DNA of 64,000 nucleotides, from contig DASWEE010000061.1 of assembly GCA_036394915.1 (NCBI GenBank), positions 1 to 64,000 on the forward strand, read 5' to 3'. Shown in pieces: positions 8,292 through 17,632 of this stretch. Position numbers and translations under genes: made by a program. This DNA is from JACDER01 sp036394915 (lineage in GTDB: Bacteria > Actinomycetota > Thermoleophilia > Gaiellales > Gaiellaceae). Each line of letters opens with the position of its first letter. Within the stretch, counting starts at the first letter, position 1. Below the pieces are notes generated by a model. It did not search any database. It was not told the DNA's origin and was given only the letters and a program-made list of their open reading frames with translations.

Positions 8292-9005
8292 ATGCGATAC
8301 CAGTTCGTCGACTGTCGCTGGGAGCTAGCCAACCCGGAACGCGGGCGCGAGCTCTACCTCGAGGGTCACATCCCCGGCGCCAGCTTCCTCGACGTCGACC
8401 GCGACCTCTCGGGGCCGCCCGGCGAGCGCGGCCGGCACCCGCTGCCGGAGCAGAACGCCTTCGTCGCCGCGGCCGGACGGGCCGGCATCGGTACCGGCGT
8501 CTTCGTCGTCGCCTACGGATCGACGGGAGGAGCGGAGCGTCTGTGGTGGCTGCTCCGCCACTTCGGCCACGACGACTGCGCAGTGATCGAGCTCGCGAGC
8601 TGGCACGGGCCGCTCCGCTCCGGCGAGGAGGAGATCGAGCCCGCCGACTTCGAGCCGCGCCCTCGTACGAACGACACCATCGAGGCCGACGAACTGGCCG
8701 CGCACCTCGACGACCCGGACCTGCTCGTCCTGGACGCCCGCGTCCCCGAGCGCTTCCGCGGCGAGCCGAACCCGATCGACCGAGTCCCCGGCCGCATTCC
8801 CGGCGCTCGCAACGCGCCGTTCACAGCGCCGCTGCCCAATGGAGTGCTCGACGCGAAGGAGATCGCGGTCTACTGCGGCTCAGGCGTGACCGCCTGCGTC
8901 GACCTGCTCGCGCTCGCCGAGGCCGGGCGGCCCGACGCGAAGCTCTACCCCGGCTCCTGGAGTGAGTGGGAGCAGCTGAAGCTCCCGGTCGAGCGAGGCA
9001 AATAG
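8292..9005 (+). CDS. thiosulfate/3-mercaptopyruvate sulfurtransferase, tandem rhodanese
   Basis: A 237-residue protein with two rhodanese domains. The first (about 1-105) has GHIPGASFLDVDRDLSG but carries YGSTGG at the active-site loop, lacking Cys. The second (about 125-235) has VLDARVPERFRG and the catalytic Cys in VYCGSGVTAC. The family moves sulfane sulfur from thiosulfate or mercaptopyruvate to thiol acceptors. I chose the ATG at 8292, where homology begins; an in-frame start at 8220 would add 24 unconserved residues. The ribosome site is weak (GGAG about 17 bp upstream), so the exact start is uncertain. Confidence 0.9.
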   Translation: MRYQFVDCRWELANPERGRELYLEGHIPGASFLDVDRDLSGPPGERGRHPLPEQNAFVAAAGRAGIGTGVFVVAYGSTGGAERLWWLLRHFGHDDCAVIELASWHGPLRSGEEEIEPADFEPRPRTNDTIEADELAAHLDDPDLLVLDARVPERFRGEPNPIDRVPGRIPGARNAPFTAPLPNGVLDAKEIAVYCGSGVTACVDLLALAEAGRPDAKLYPGSWSEWEQLKLPVERGK

Positions 9006-9018
9006 GCCGTTCGGCCCA

Positions 9019-9046
9019 TTGACAGGCGGCCCGCGGACGCTATCTT
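9019..9046 (+). promoter_or_regulatory. sigma70-like promoter for a leaderless gene
   Basis: TTGACA (9019-9024) and TATCTT (9041-9046) are spaced by 16 bp. The GTG start at 9056 lies 9 bp after the -10 box, which is about where transcription should begin, so the mRNA is probably leaderless. No Shine-Dalgarno sequence is present. Confidence 0.65.
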
Positions 9047-9055
9047 GCGCCGGCG

Positions 9056-10426
9056 GTGTCTCCGAGACTCTTTCTCGCCGCCCTGGCGGCCCTCTCTCTT
9101 GCGCTGATTCCGACGGCAGGAGCCTCGCACGCCACAAGCCGAGCGTCGAACGACTACGCGATCGCGCGCAGCTACGTGGTCCGCTTCTATCCCCGCTGGT
9201 TCACGTACCGCCAGGCTCAACTGGCAGGGCGCACGGTCAACCGTCTCGTCGGCCCGGTTCGGATGTCTCCGGCGTGGGGAATCGTGGTCGCGCCGAACGA
9301 CGACACGATCTACACGGCGGCTCAGCTCGATCTCTCCCAGGGACCTCAGATCCTGACGATCCCGGCGACCGAGGTGACCTACTCGCTGCTGACGCTCGAC
9401 GTATGGGGGAACATCTTTCACACCTCGATCGGTGCCCAGACGCCCGGGACCTATGCACTCGTCGGCCCGGGGTGGCAGGGCGATCTGCCGACGGGCGTGA
9501 CTAAGGTGCAGGTGCCCTACAACACGTCCGAGTGGATCATCCGCGCCGACAAGTATTCGGCGTCGGGCACGAACGAGATCCCGCAGGCAGAGGAGTTTCG
9601 CGCCCGACTCAGGTTGACATCGCTCGCGGAGTACAGGAGCGACCCATCCTCAGGGCGCACCTTGGTTGTGCCCATCGAGTCCTACGCGCCTCGCTTGAAG
9701 GTGGTCGCCGACGAGGCTTTCGAGACCCAACCCACGACCTTTCTGCGGACGCTCCAGCGGGCGCTGCACGCGTCGTCGACACGACCCCTGAGCGCGTCGG
9801 ATAAAGAGCTCTCCCGCCGGTTCGATCGTCTGTTCAACCACGCCAGCGAGCTGACGCGGTCTCGAATCATCCTCGGGGCGCAGGTCGCGCACACGCAGAT
9901 CGTCGACCACTGGCAGAGCCATACGGGAACCACGAACTGGGTCTACTTCGGAAACATTGGCCAGTGGGGCAAGCATTACCTCGACAGGGCAGCGCTGACG
10001 GAGTACGTGCAGCTTGGAAACGGCCCGACCACGGCCGGCTACTACAACGCCTTCGTCGACAGCCGCGGGCTCCCGCTCGACACCTCCGTCGAGCCCGCTT
10101 ATATCCTCACCTTCAGCAAAGATCAGATCCCTCAGGCAAAGCGATTTTGGTCGTTGACGGCGTACCTCCCGGTCTCGGTCACCTTCTTCCCGAACCCGGA
10201 GAACAAGTACCTCGTGGCGAGATACACGCCCGGGCTCCACACGAACTCCGACGGGTCGATCTCGATCTACATCCAGCCCACGAAGCCGGTCGGCGTGCCC
10301 GAAGCGAACTGGCTTCCTGTCCCCGAGGGGCCGTTCAACCTGCTCCTGCGCGTCTACGGGCCCGAGGGCAATACGTCACCAGGCACGTACACGCCCCCCG
10401 CGATCGAACCGACCTTCAGCCACTGA
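9056..10426 (+). CDS. secreted DUF1254/DUF1214 domain protein
   Basis: A 456-residue protein with an N-terminal signal peptide (about residues 1-24, hydrophobic LFLAALAALSLALIPTAGA, cut near ASHA). The middle matches DUF1254 (PNDDTIYTAAQLDLS, LLTLDVWGNIFHTSIG) and the end matches DUF1214 (YYNAFVDSRGLPLD, SLTAYLPVSVTFFPNPENKY, SIYIQPTKP, LPVPEGPFNLLLRVYGP). Proteins with this pair are exported and widespread but have no settled function. It starts at GTG directly behind a strong promoter. The MMPL gene downstream begins 56 bp later with its own promoter, so coupling between them is not obvious. Confidence 0.9.
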   Translation: MSPRLFLAALAALSLALIPTAGASHATSRASNDYAIARSYVVRFYPRWFTYRQAQLAGRTVNRLVGPVRMSPAWGIVVAPNDDTIYTAAQLDLSQGPQILTIPATEVTYSLLTLDVWGNIFHTSIGAQTPGTYALVGPGWQGDLPTGVTKVQVPYNTSEWIIRADKYSASGTNEIPQAEEFRARLRLTSLAEYRSDPSSGRTLVVPIESYAPRLKVVADEAFETQPTTFLRTLQRALHASSTRPLSASDKELSRRFDRLFNHASELTRSRIILGAQVAHTQIVDHWQSHTGTTNWVYFGNIGQWGKHYLDRAALTEYVQLGNGPTTAGYYNAFVDSRGLPLDTSVEPAYILTFSKDQIPQAKRFWSLTAYLPVSVTFFPNPENKYLVARYTPGLHTNSDGSISIYIQPTKPVGVPEANWLPVPEGPFNLLLRVYGPEGNTSPGTYTPPAIEPTFSH

Positions 10427-10482
10427 TCGAGGGGCTACGGGCGACTTTGCGCGGCCTCGCGGAATCTGTTTAGGTCTCCGCA

Positions 10483-12756
10483 GTGAGAGCGCTGGCCGCC
10501 TTCAGCGTCCGCTTCCGCTATCCGATCATCGCGGCCTGGATAGCCGCGGTCGTCGCGTGCCTCTTCGCTTTCCCGTCGCTCGCGAGCCAGGTCGACCCGG
10601 ACAACTCCCAGTTCCTTTCGAGCAGCACTCCCAGCAAGAAGGCGGCTCAGCTGGGTTCGCCGTTCCAGCCTGCGAGCGGCTCGACGGCGCAGCTGGTGGC
10701 GGTCCGCTCGGGCGGCAAGTTGAACGCCTCGGACCAGCAGGCAATCAGCTCGGTCGAAGCTTCGATTCGGAAGCTCCCGCAGGTCACGTTCGTCCGCGAC
10801 CAGGGGACATCTCGTGACGGCCAGGCCTCGAAGACGCTCGTGGCGGCAACCGCGCCTCCGTCCGGCTCAGAGGCCGAGGACGTCGTCGACGCAATCCGGG
10901 CGACGTTCAAGCGCAGCCTTCCGCCCGGTCTGGCGCTCTATCTGACGGGGCAGGTCGCCTCCAACGTGGACACCGCGGACCACAACAAGGATGCGGACAA
11001 CCGGACGCGGATCTTCACCAACATCGTCGTCCTGATCATGCTTTTCCTCGTCTTCCGGTCGCTGCTCGCCCCGGTGGTCACCCTTCTCCCTGCGATCGCC
11101 GTGCTCTTCCTCGGGAGCCACGTGATCGGCGAAGCCGCAGATCGCGGGGCATTCCAGATCTCGACTGTCACGCAGACGCTCTTCACGGTCCTGGTGATCG
11201 GCGCGGGCACGGATTACGGCCTGTTCCTGATCCTGCGCACGCGAGAGGAGCTCGAACATGGGCGGGACAAGCCTGATGCCGTTCGCCACGCGGTCACGCG
11301 GGTAGGCGAGTCGCTCGCCTCCTCCGGCGGAACCGTCATCGTCGCGCTGCTCTCGCTGCTACTCGCGAGCTTCGGTCTCTACTACGGCATGGGCCCCGCG
11401 CTCGCCATCGCGATCGCGGTCATGTTGCTCGCTGCCTTGACGTTGACTCCGGCACTGCTTGCCATCTTCGGTTCCGTGCTCTTCTGGCCCAGGAAGGTCG
11501 TGCCCGGAGAGGAGGAGGGAGGCGCATGGGGCCGCGTCGCCGAGCACGTGATCAGGAGGCCCGTGATCGCGCTTGTCGTGGGAACCCTCTTCTTCGGAGC
11601 GCTTGCGGCCTGCGCGTCCGGATACTCCTCGTCGGGCTTTGGCGGAACGACGACCGGGCCATCCGGAAGCCAGTCGGCCAAAGGCTCGGCCGCGCTGGCC
11701 GCTCACTTCCCGTCCGCATCTGTCAATCCGACGAGCGTCCTCTTCACCTTCAAGACCTCGGTTTGGAACGACCTTTCCATCGTCCAGCGCGCCGAGCAGG
11801 AACTCACGTCCCAGCCGGTCTTCAAATCGGTGACCGGCGCGCTCGATCCGAACGGAACCCCGATCGCGCCGAGTCAGTTGGCAGCCCTGCACGCGCAGCT
11901 CGGTCCCGCGGAGAAGCTTCCTCCGTCCCCGCCCACGAAGCAGATCTCGCCGCAGGCCTACCAGGCCTATCGCGCCACGTCGCAGTTCATCAGCGAGGAC
12001 GGCCGGACCGTCCAGTTCTACACCTCCCTCTCTGCCGGGCCGCCGACCAGCTCTGCGGCTCTCGATGCGATTCCGGCAGTGCGGAAGGACGTCGCCGAGG
12101 TCGCGAGCCGGGTCGGCGCGACGGACAACGGCGTCGTCGGGCTGCCGGCCACGTCGTACGACGTCAATCGGGCATCCAACCACGACCTCAAGCGCATCGT
12201 GCCGGTCGTCCTGGCCTTGATCGCAGTACTGCTCGCGCTCGTCCTACGCAGCCTCGTCGTGCCGATCTACTTGATCGCGAGCGTTGCGCTTTCCTATTTC
12301 GCCGCCCTCGGCCTCGCCGTGCTGATCTTCGTCTGGATCGGATCGAGCTCGGGTCTGAACTTCGTGCTGCCGTTCCTGATGTTCATCTTCCTGATGGCCT
12401 TAGGAGAGGACTACAACATCCTGGTCATGAGCCGCATCCGGGAGGAGGCGCACAAGCATCCGCTGCACAGAGCAATCGCGCGGGCGATCCACGTCACGGG
12501 GACGACCGTGACGTCGGCGGGCCTCGTCCTCGCCGCCACCTTTGCGGTCGCAGCGGTCACCGGGGCGACGACACAGGTGCGGCAGCTGGCACTTGCGATT
12601 GCCCTCGGCGTCCTCCTCGACACCTTCCTCGTCCGCACGCTGCTCGTTCCGTCGATCGTGCAGATCATCGGGCGCTGGAACTGGTGGCCGTCGAAGCTCT
12701 ACCGCAAGCAACCCTCAGCAGAAGGCGAAGCTCGAGCACGCGCCTCTGCTTCGTAG
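10483..12756 (+). CDS. MMPL/RND family transporter
   Basis: A 757-residue membrane protein with the duplicated RND layout: one transmembrane segment, an external domain, then five segments (about 180-330), repeated after residue 360. Conserved MMPL features are GAGTDYGLFLILRTREEL in the first half and ALGEDYNILVMSRIREE in the second, carrying the Asp/Tyr of the proton relay. The family exports lipids or hydrophobic compounds using the proton gradient. The start GTG is preceded 6 bp upstream by a -10-like TAGGTC (10471-10476), suggesting a leaderless mRNA. The substrate is unknown. The hydrolase gene follows after 10 bp and may be co-expressed. Confidence 0.93.
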   Translation: MRALAAFSVRFRYPIIAAWIAAVVACLFAFPSLASQVDPDNSQFLSSSTPSKKAAQLGSPFQPASGSTAQLVAVRSGGKLNASDQQAISSVEASIRKLPQVTFVRDQGTSRDGQASKTLVAATAPPSGSEAEDVVDAIRATFKRSLPPGLALYLTGQVASNVDTADHNKDADNRTRIFTNIVVLIMLFLVFRSLLAPVVTLLPAIAVLFLGSHVIGEAADRGAFQISTVTQTLFTVLVIGAGTDYGLFLILRTREELEHGRDKPDAVRHAVTRVGESLASSGGTVIVALLSLLLASFGLYYGMGPALAIAIAVMLLAALTLTPALLAIFGSVLFWPRKVVPGEEEGGAWGRVAEHVIRRPVIALVVGTLFFGALAACASGYSSSGFGGTTTGPSGSQSAKGSAALAAHFPSASVNPTSVLFTFKTSVWNDLSIVQRAEQELTSQPVFKSVTGALDPNGTPIAPSQLAALHAQLGPAEKLPPSPPTKQISPQAYQAYRATSQFISEDGRTVQFYTSLSAGPPTSSAALDAIPAVRKDVAEVASRVGATDNGVVGLPATSYDVNRASNHDLKRIVPVVLALIAVLLALVLRSLVVPIYLIASVALSYFAALGLAVLIFVWIGSSSGLNFVLPFLMFIFLMALGEDYNILVMSRIREEAHKHPLHRAIARAIHVTGTTVTSAGLVLAATFAVAAVTGATTQVRQLALAIALGVLLDTFLVRTLLVPSIVQIIGRWNWWPSKLYRKQPSAEGEARARASAS

Positions 12757-12766
12757 CGCCGGCGAG

Positions 12767-13612
12767 ATGGAGACGATCCAGCTCGCCGACGGACGAACGC
12801 TGGCGTACGAGGCGGCTGGCGACCCCAATGGAGCACCGGTCTTCTTCCAGCACGGAACGGGGGATTCGCGGCTCGCTCGACATCCGGACGACTCGCTCAC
12901 GGCGTCACTGGGCATTCGCCTGATCACCGCCGACCGCCCCGGCGTCGGCGGCTCGACACGCAAGAAAGGCCGGACGCTGCTCGACTGGGCGGACGATGCG
13001 GCCTCGCTGGCCGATGCCATCGGCTTGGACGAGTTCGCCGTCGCGGGTTGGTCGGGCGGGGCTCCGCATGCTCTCGCAATCGCGTATGCGCTCGGCGAAC
13101 GGGTGACGAGCGTCGCGCTCGCGTCAGCGCTCGCGCCGTTCGACCAGCCGGGAGCGCGCGACCTCGTCGAGAACAAGGACCTGCGAATGATCTGGGGGCT
13201 GAGTCATCTCAAGTTCGTCGCCGCCGTCGCCGCACGTGTCGAGTCGAAGAAGAGCCGGCGCGACCTCTCGGCCTTCGTCGATCACATCGGCGACGACGCG
13301 CCGGCCGACCGGCCCGTGCTCGCCGATCCGGAGCTCCATCCCATGTTCGAGGAGGAGATGGGGGAGGCGCTGGGGCAGGGCGGAACCGGGGTACTCGACG
13401 ACATGTGGGCGTTCCTCGACTGGGGATTTCGACCCGAAGACGTGCACCAGCACGTCGAGCTCTTCTTCGGCGGCGCCGACGAGATCCTCAGCCCGCAGAT
13501 GGGCGAGCAGCTCGCGACGCGCCTACCGGATTGCGCAGCTCACTCCTGGGAGGACGGCGGACACTACGCCGTCTTCGCCCACTGGAAGGATTTCCTCGGG
13601 GCGCTTCGCTAG
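12767..13612 (+). CDS. alpha/beta hydrolase
   Basis: A 281-residue alpha/beta hydrolase. The oxyanion region is FFQHGTGDSR near residue 25, the nucleophile elbow is AGWSGGAPHALAI (Ser of GWSGG), and the acid and His of the triad are in FFGGADEILS and EDGGHYAVFAHW at the C-terminus. Substrate specificity cannot be deduced; esterases, epoxide hydrolases and haloperoxidase-like enzymes share this fold. I chose ATG 12767, where the beta-strand pattern (METIQLADGRTLAYEAAG) begins. The gene sits 10 bp after the MMPL transporter gene and convergent to argH. Confidence 0.9.
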   Translation: METIQLADGRTLAYEAAGDPNGAPVFFQHGTGDSRLARHPDDSLTASLGIRLITADRPGVGGSTRKKGRTLLDWADDAASLADAIGLDEFAVAGWSGGAPHALAIAYALGERVTSVALASALAPFDQPGARDLVENKDLRMIWGLSHLKFVAAVAARVESKKSRRDLSAFVDHIGDDAPADRPVLADPELHPMFEEEMGEALGQGGTGVLDDMWAFLDWGFRPEDVHQHVELFFGGADEILSPQMGEQLATRLPDCAAHSWEDGGHYAVFAHWKDFLGALR

Positions 13613-13630
13613 GCCTCGAGTCGAGACCGG

Positions 13631-14833
13631 CTAAAAGAGCCGCTTGCGTGCGGCGGCGACCGCTTCGCGAACGCCGAAGTCGCGTGTGACCGCCGCGAGA
13701 GGCTCGAACGTGCCTGCCCGAACCTGTGCCGCGACCTGCTCATGGGCATCGCGGAACGGGACGCCTTCACGGACGAGCGACTCGGCCGCCTCGGTCGCGC
13801 GTAGATGCGGGTCCGCGGCCGCCGTCGCGAGTCGAGCCTCGTCGATCTCGAGCCCCGAAATCAGCAGCGCCAGCGCCTCGAGCCCCCCGGCAAGATCACG
13901 CCGCGCACCGAAGACCGCCTGCTTGTCCTCTTGCAGATCGCGGTTGTACGCGAGCGGCAGGCCTTTGAGCGTCGCGAGCAGCCCCGTCAGCCGCCCGATC
14001 GCGGTGCCTGCCTTACCGCGCGCCAGCTCGGCCACGTCCGGATTCAGCTTCTGCGGCATCATCGAGGAACCGGTCGCCGCCTCCTCGGGCAGCCGCACGA
14101 AGCCGAACTCGGAGCTCGCCCACATGCAGAGCTCCTCCCCGATTCGCGAGAGGTGCGAGAAGCAGGCAGCGGCTGCGTAGAGGTAGTCGAGAGCGAAGTC
14201 GCGGTCGGCGACCGCATCGAGCGAGTTCCGCATCGGATCGGGCGGCGGCGGGAGGGCAAGCGTCGAGCCTGCGAGCGCGCCGGCGCCGAGCGGGCTCGGC
14301 TCGGCCTGCTGCGCCGCGAACTGGAAGCGCGCGAGGTCGCGCTCGAGCATCTCGACCCAGGCGAGCAGGTGGTGCCCGAGGGTGACGGGCTGTGCCCGCT
14401 GGAGATGGGTGTAGCCCGGCATCGCGGCCTCCGCGTGCTCGTCGGCGAGGTCGAGTGCCGCGAGCGCGAGCCCTCGGATTCCGTCCGCCGCCTCCGCGCA
14501 CACGTCCGTCACGAAGAGACGCAGCGCGGCCGCGACCTGGTCGTTGCGCGAGCGGCCTGCGTGGATCTTGCGGCCGACCGGCCCCAGCAGCCGCTCGATC
14601 GCCGAGTGGACGTCTTCGTCCTCCTCGATCATGTCCTCCGGGCCGATGGAGCCGAGCACTCGCTCGCCCTCCGCCAGCTCGTCCGCATCGAGCAGCCCAG
14701 CCGCATGGAGCCGCCGCGCATGGAGCAGCGTCGCCGCACAGTCGTAGGGCATCAGCTCGGCGTCCTCGGCCCGGAGGAACTTCCAAACCGCTGGGGCCAG
14801 CTCGCCGCCGACCCGTCCCGCCCAGAGGGTCAA
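13631..14833 (-). CDS. argH: argininosuccinate lyase
   Basis: A 400-residue enzyme for the last step of arginine synthesis, splitting argininosuccinate into arginine and fumarate. It opens with TLWAGRVGGELAPAVWKF, then shows HAGRSRNDQVAAALRLF, AMPGYTHLQRAQPVTLGHH and the superfamily signature GSSMMPQKLNP. At 400 residues it is shorter than the roughly 460 of E. coli ArgH, mostly by a trimmed C-terminus. The start is TTG overlapping the argG stop as TTGA (14830-14833). A longer open frame runs upstream through argG, but it is a shadow. It is the last gene of the arg operon. Confidence 0.95.
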   Translation of the reverse strand: MTLWAGRVGGELAPAVWKFLRAEDAELMPYDCAATLLHARRLHAAGLLDADELAEGERVLGSIGPEDMIEEDEDVHSAIERLLGPVGRKIHAGRSRNDQVAAALRLFVTDVCAEAADGIRGLALAALDLADEHAEAAMPGYTHLQRAQPVTLGHHLLAWVEMLERDLARFQFAAQQAEPSPLGAGALAGSTLALPPPPDPMRNSLDAVADRDFALDYLYAAAACFSHLSRIGEELCMWASSEFGFVRLPEEAATGSSMMPQKLNPDVAELARGKAGTAIGRLTGLLATLKGLPLAYNRDLQEDKQAVFGARRDLAGGLEALALLISGLEIDEARLATAAADPHLRATEAAESLVREGVPFRDAHEQVAAQVRAGTFEPLAAVTRDFGVREAVAAARKRLF

Positions 14834-16035
14834 ACGGCCGCCCTTCGTCGTTCCCGGAGCGCGGCCAGCTCGACCTCGAGCGACGCGAGCTTGATGAAGC
14901 CCTCGGCCGCCTCGTGCGGGAACGTCTCGCCCTCGCCGTAGGAGGCAAGCGTCTCGGCGTAGAGCGCATGCTCGGAGCGGCGACCCGTAACCACGGCGGT
15001 ATTCGGCCGCAGATCGACCCGAACCTCGCCGGAGACGAGCTCCTGGGTCGTGTCGACGAAGGCGTCCAGCGCGGTCCGGAGCGGACTGAACCAGAGTCCT
15101 TCGTAGACGAGGTCCGTCCACGTCCGCTCGAGCTCGCGCTTCGTCCGCAGCTCGGCCTTCGTGAGGACGAGGTCCTCGAGCGCCCGATGGGCCTCGATCA
15201 GGGTCAGCGCGGCCGGAGCCTCGTAGAGCTCCCTGCTCTTGATCCCGATTGCCCTGTTCTCGACCATGTCGATCCGGCCGATCCCGAACGCGCCGGCCCG
15301 CTCGTTCAGGACGCGTACGAGCTCGGCCAGCGTGAGCTCGTCGCCGTCGAGCGCGACCGGCAGGCCTGACTCGAACGCGATCGTCACCTGTTCGGGCGCC
15401 GGAGCGTTCGCCGGGTCGGACGTCAGCCGGAATGCGTCCTCCGGCGGGGCTGTCCACGGATCCTCGAGCATCCCGGCCTCGATCGAGCGGCCGAGCAGGT
15501 TCTCGTCGATCGAGTACGGCGACGCTCGCCTGGCCTCGACCGGGATCCGACGCGCCAGGGCATAGTCGATCTCCTCGTCTCGCGTCCAGATCCGGTCGCG
15601 GAGCGGCGCGATTACCTTGACGCCGGGGTAATTGGCCTTGAACGCGAGCTCGAAGCGAAGCTGGTCGTTGCCCTTGCCGGTACAGCCGTGCACGACGGCC
15701 TCGGCGCCGAGCTCGAGCGCGAGCGACGCGACCGCCTCGGCGATCACCGGACGCGAGAGCGCGGAGACGAGCGGATAGCGCCCTTCGTAGAGCGCGTTCG
15801 TCTTCAGCGCGCGGGCGACCTGCTCGTCGGCGAAGTCGTCGACGCGGTCGAGTAGCAAGACGTCGGATGCCCCGGCGGCGCGGCCCCGGACGAGCGAGGC
15901 TTCGACGTCGAACTCCTGCCCGACGTCGACGAGCACTGCGACCACCTCGTCGAAGCCGTAGTCCTCCCGCAGCCAGGCGATGGCGCAGGACGTGTCGAGA
16001 CCGCCCGAGAAGGCGAGGACCGCCGTCCGGCTCAT
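14830..16035 (-). CDS. argG: argininosuccinate synthase
   Basis: A 401-residue enzyme that joins citrulline and aspartate using ATP. The PP-loop AFSGGLDTS is at residues 8-16; other family blocks are VHGCTGKGNDQLRFEL, SPYSIDENLLGRSIEAG, GIGRIDMVENRAIGIKSRELYE and YEGLWFSPLR. The length is normal. It overlaps argR upstream (ATGA) and argH downstream (TTGA), so translation is probably coupled throughout. Citrulline must come from ornithine carbamoyltransferase, whose gene is not in this cluster. Confidence 0.97.
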   Translation of the reverse strand: MSRTAVLAFSGGLDTSCAIAWLREDYGFDEVVAVLVDVGQEFDVEASLVRGRAAGASDVLLLDRVDDFADEQVARALKTNALYEGRYPLVSALSRPVIAEAVASLALELGAEAVVHGCTGKGNDQLRFELAFKANYPGVKVIAPLRDRIWTRDEEIDYALARRIPVEARRASPYSIDENLLGRSIEAGMLEDPWTAPPEDAFRLTSDPANAPAPEQVTIAFESGLPVALDGDELTLAELVRVLNERAGAFGIGRIDMVENRAIGIKSRELYEAPAALTLIEAHRALEDLVLTKAELRTKRELERTWTDLVYEGLWFSPLRTALDAFVDTTQELVSGEVRVDLRPNTAVVTGRRSEHALYAETLASYGEGETFPHEAAEGFIKLASLEVELAALRERRRAAV

Positions 16036-16496
16036 GCCGCTCCCTCCAGCATCAGCCCGCGCAGCTCGTCGCGGAGTCCCTCGCCGGAGATGCCCTCGGC
16101 GGTGACGACCATGATCGTGTTGTCGCCGGCGACGGTTCCGAGCACATGGGGATGCGCCGCCTCGTCGATCACCTGGCAGAGCGCGGCAGCGAACCCGGAG
16201 GGAGTCGTGACGAGGACGAGGTTGCCGCTGGACTCGATCGAGAGCGCGTCGCGGCGAAGCTCGGCCGCGAGCCGGTCGAGCCGGCCGGGATCGGCCGCCT
16301 CCGGCGGCGCGTAGACGAGCCTCCCGCTCTCGGCGCGCACCTTGACGAGGCCGAGCTCGGCGATGTCCCGCGAGACCGTCGTCTGCACGGCGTCGAAACC
16401 GGCGGCGTGCAGCGCCTCGGCGACCTCCGTCTGAGTCGAGAGGTGCTGCTTGCGGACGAGCTGCAGGATGGCGCGCTGGCGCTCGCGGCGGTTCAT
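16032..16496 (-). CDS. argR: arginine repressor ArgR
   Basis: A 154-residue regulator. The N-terminal winged helix (about 1-70) includes RERQRAILQLV, LSTQTEVAEAL and the recognition segment QTTVSRDIAELGLVKV. The C-terminal oligomerisation and arginine-binding domain contains VLGTVAGDNTIMVV, where the GTxxGDdT motif contacts arginine. The family forms arginine-loaded hexamers that bind ARG boxes, and tandem box-like sites lie in front of argC. The start at 16496 overlaps the argD stop (ATGA). A longer frame upstream is a shadow of argD. Confidence 0.96.
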   Translation of the reverse strand: MNRRERQRAILQLVRKQHLSTQTEVAEALHAAGFDAVQTTVSRDIAELGLVKVRAESGRLVYAPPEAADPGRLDRLAAELRRDALSIESSGNLVLVTTPSGFAAALCQVIDEAAHPHVLGTVAGDNTIMVVTAEGISGEGLRDELRGLMLEGAA

Positions 16497-17632
16497 GGGG
16501 ACAGGACCTCCTTCAGGATTGACAGGCAGAGATGGATCTCGGCGGGCTCGACGACGAGCGGCGGGGTCAGCCGAAGGACGCTCGGTCCCGCCGACGAGAC
16601 GAGCAACCCCGCGTCGAGACTGCGATCGATCACCGGCCCGGCGGCGGCGGCGAGCTCTGCGCCGAGCAGGAGGCCCTTGCCGCGGACCTCCCGGACGTGG
16701 GGGAGCCCGCGCAGGCCCGATGCGAGTTGCCCACCCGTCTCGCGGACGTGGGCGAGCAGCTCGTCGTCGAGCGTCTCGCAGACGGCGAGCGCCGCCGCGC
16801 AGACGACCGGATTGCCGCCGAACGTCGAGGCGTGGTCGCCCACCTCGAAGGCGCCGGCTGCCTCGTCGGCGACGAGGAGGCATCCGATCGGGAGGCCGTT
16901 GGCGAGACCCTTGGCCAGGGTGACGAGGTGCGGCCGGACCTCGAGGTCTTCGAACGCGAAGAAGGTCCCGGTGCGCCCTGCGCCCGTCTGGACCTCGTCC
17001 ACGCACAGAAGTGCCCCGAGCTCGCCCGCGAGCTGCTCTGCAGCCTGCGCGAACTCCTTCGAGATGGGGTGGACGCCGCCCTCGCCCTGGACGGGCTCGA
17101 TCAAGATCAGCCCGGTGTGCGGGGTCACCGTCGCGCGAAGAGACGCGATGTCGTTCACGCGGGCGAACGAGACCCCGGACAGCAGCGGCTCGAACGCAGC
17201 GCGCTTCCCCGGCTGCCCCGTGACGGCGAGCGCTCCGGCCGTCCGCCCGTGGAACGAGCCCTCGAGAGCGACGATCCCGGTCTTCCCGGTCGCCTTGCGC
17301 GCGTACTTGATCGCCGCTTCGATCGCCTCGGCACCCGAGTTGCAGAAGAACGCCTGCGCGCCTCCGAAGAGCTCCGACAGCGTGTGGGCGAGCTCGGCCA
17401 TCGGCCGCGTCCAATACAGATTCGAGACGTGCCAGAGCAGGTCGAGCTGCCCGCGGGCCGCGGCGAGCGGCGCCGGATGGCAGTGGCCGAGCCCGACGAC
17501 GGCGATCCCTCCGCAGAAGTCGAGGTAGCGCCGCCCGTTCCCGTCGACGAGCCAGGCGCCGTCTCCTCGCTCGAAGGTGACGCCGGCACGCGCGTAGGTC
17601 TCGAGCAGCGGGGCTTCGGCAACCGGGGTCAC
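16493..17632 (-). CDS. argD: acetylornithine aminotransferase
   Basis: A 379-residue class III PLP aminotransferase that converts N-acetylglutamate semialdehyde to N-acetylornithine. Conserved: YLDFCGGIAVVGLGH, NSGAEAIEAAIKYAR, FHGRTAGALAVTG, the PLP-pairing Asp in LLCVDEVQTGAGRTG and the Schiff-base Lys in TLAKGLANGLPIG. It starts at GTG overlapping the argB stop (GTGA) and ends overlapping argR (ATGA). In many actinobacteria argF lies between argD and argR; here the two genes directly overlap, so argF is absent from the operon. Confidence 0.96.
   Translation of the reverse strand: MTPVAEAPLLETYARAGVTFERGDGAWLVDGNGRRYLDFCGGIAVVGLGHCHPAPLAAARGQLDLLWHVSNLYWTRPMAELAHTLSELFGGAQAFFCNSGAEAIEAAIKYARKATGKTGIVALEGSFHGRTAGALAVTGQPGKRAAFEPLLSGVSFARVNDIASLRATVTPHTGLILIEPVQGEGGVHPISKEFAQAAEQLAGELGALLCVDEVQTGAGRTGTFFAFEDLEVRPHLVTLAKGLANGLPIGCLLVADEAAGAFEVGDHASTFGGNPVVCAAALAVCETLDDELLAHVRETGGQLASGLRGLPHVREVRGKGLLLGAELAAAAGPVIDRSLDAGLLVSSAGPSVLRLTPPLVVEPAEIHLCLSILKEVLSP

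Noticed and set aside
13631..15457. 608-codon frame that would fuse an extra N-terminal domain to ArgH
   Set aside because: The extension lies antiphase within argG and is Arg/Gly-rich without family sequence; ArgH homology begins at TTG 14833, overlapping the argG stop.
16032..17414. 460-codon frame extending argR upstream
   Set aside because: The extension is a shadow of argD; ArgR begins at ATG 16496 with a 4-bp overlap with argD.
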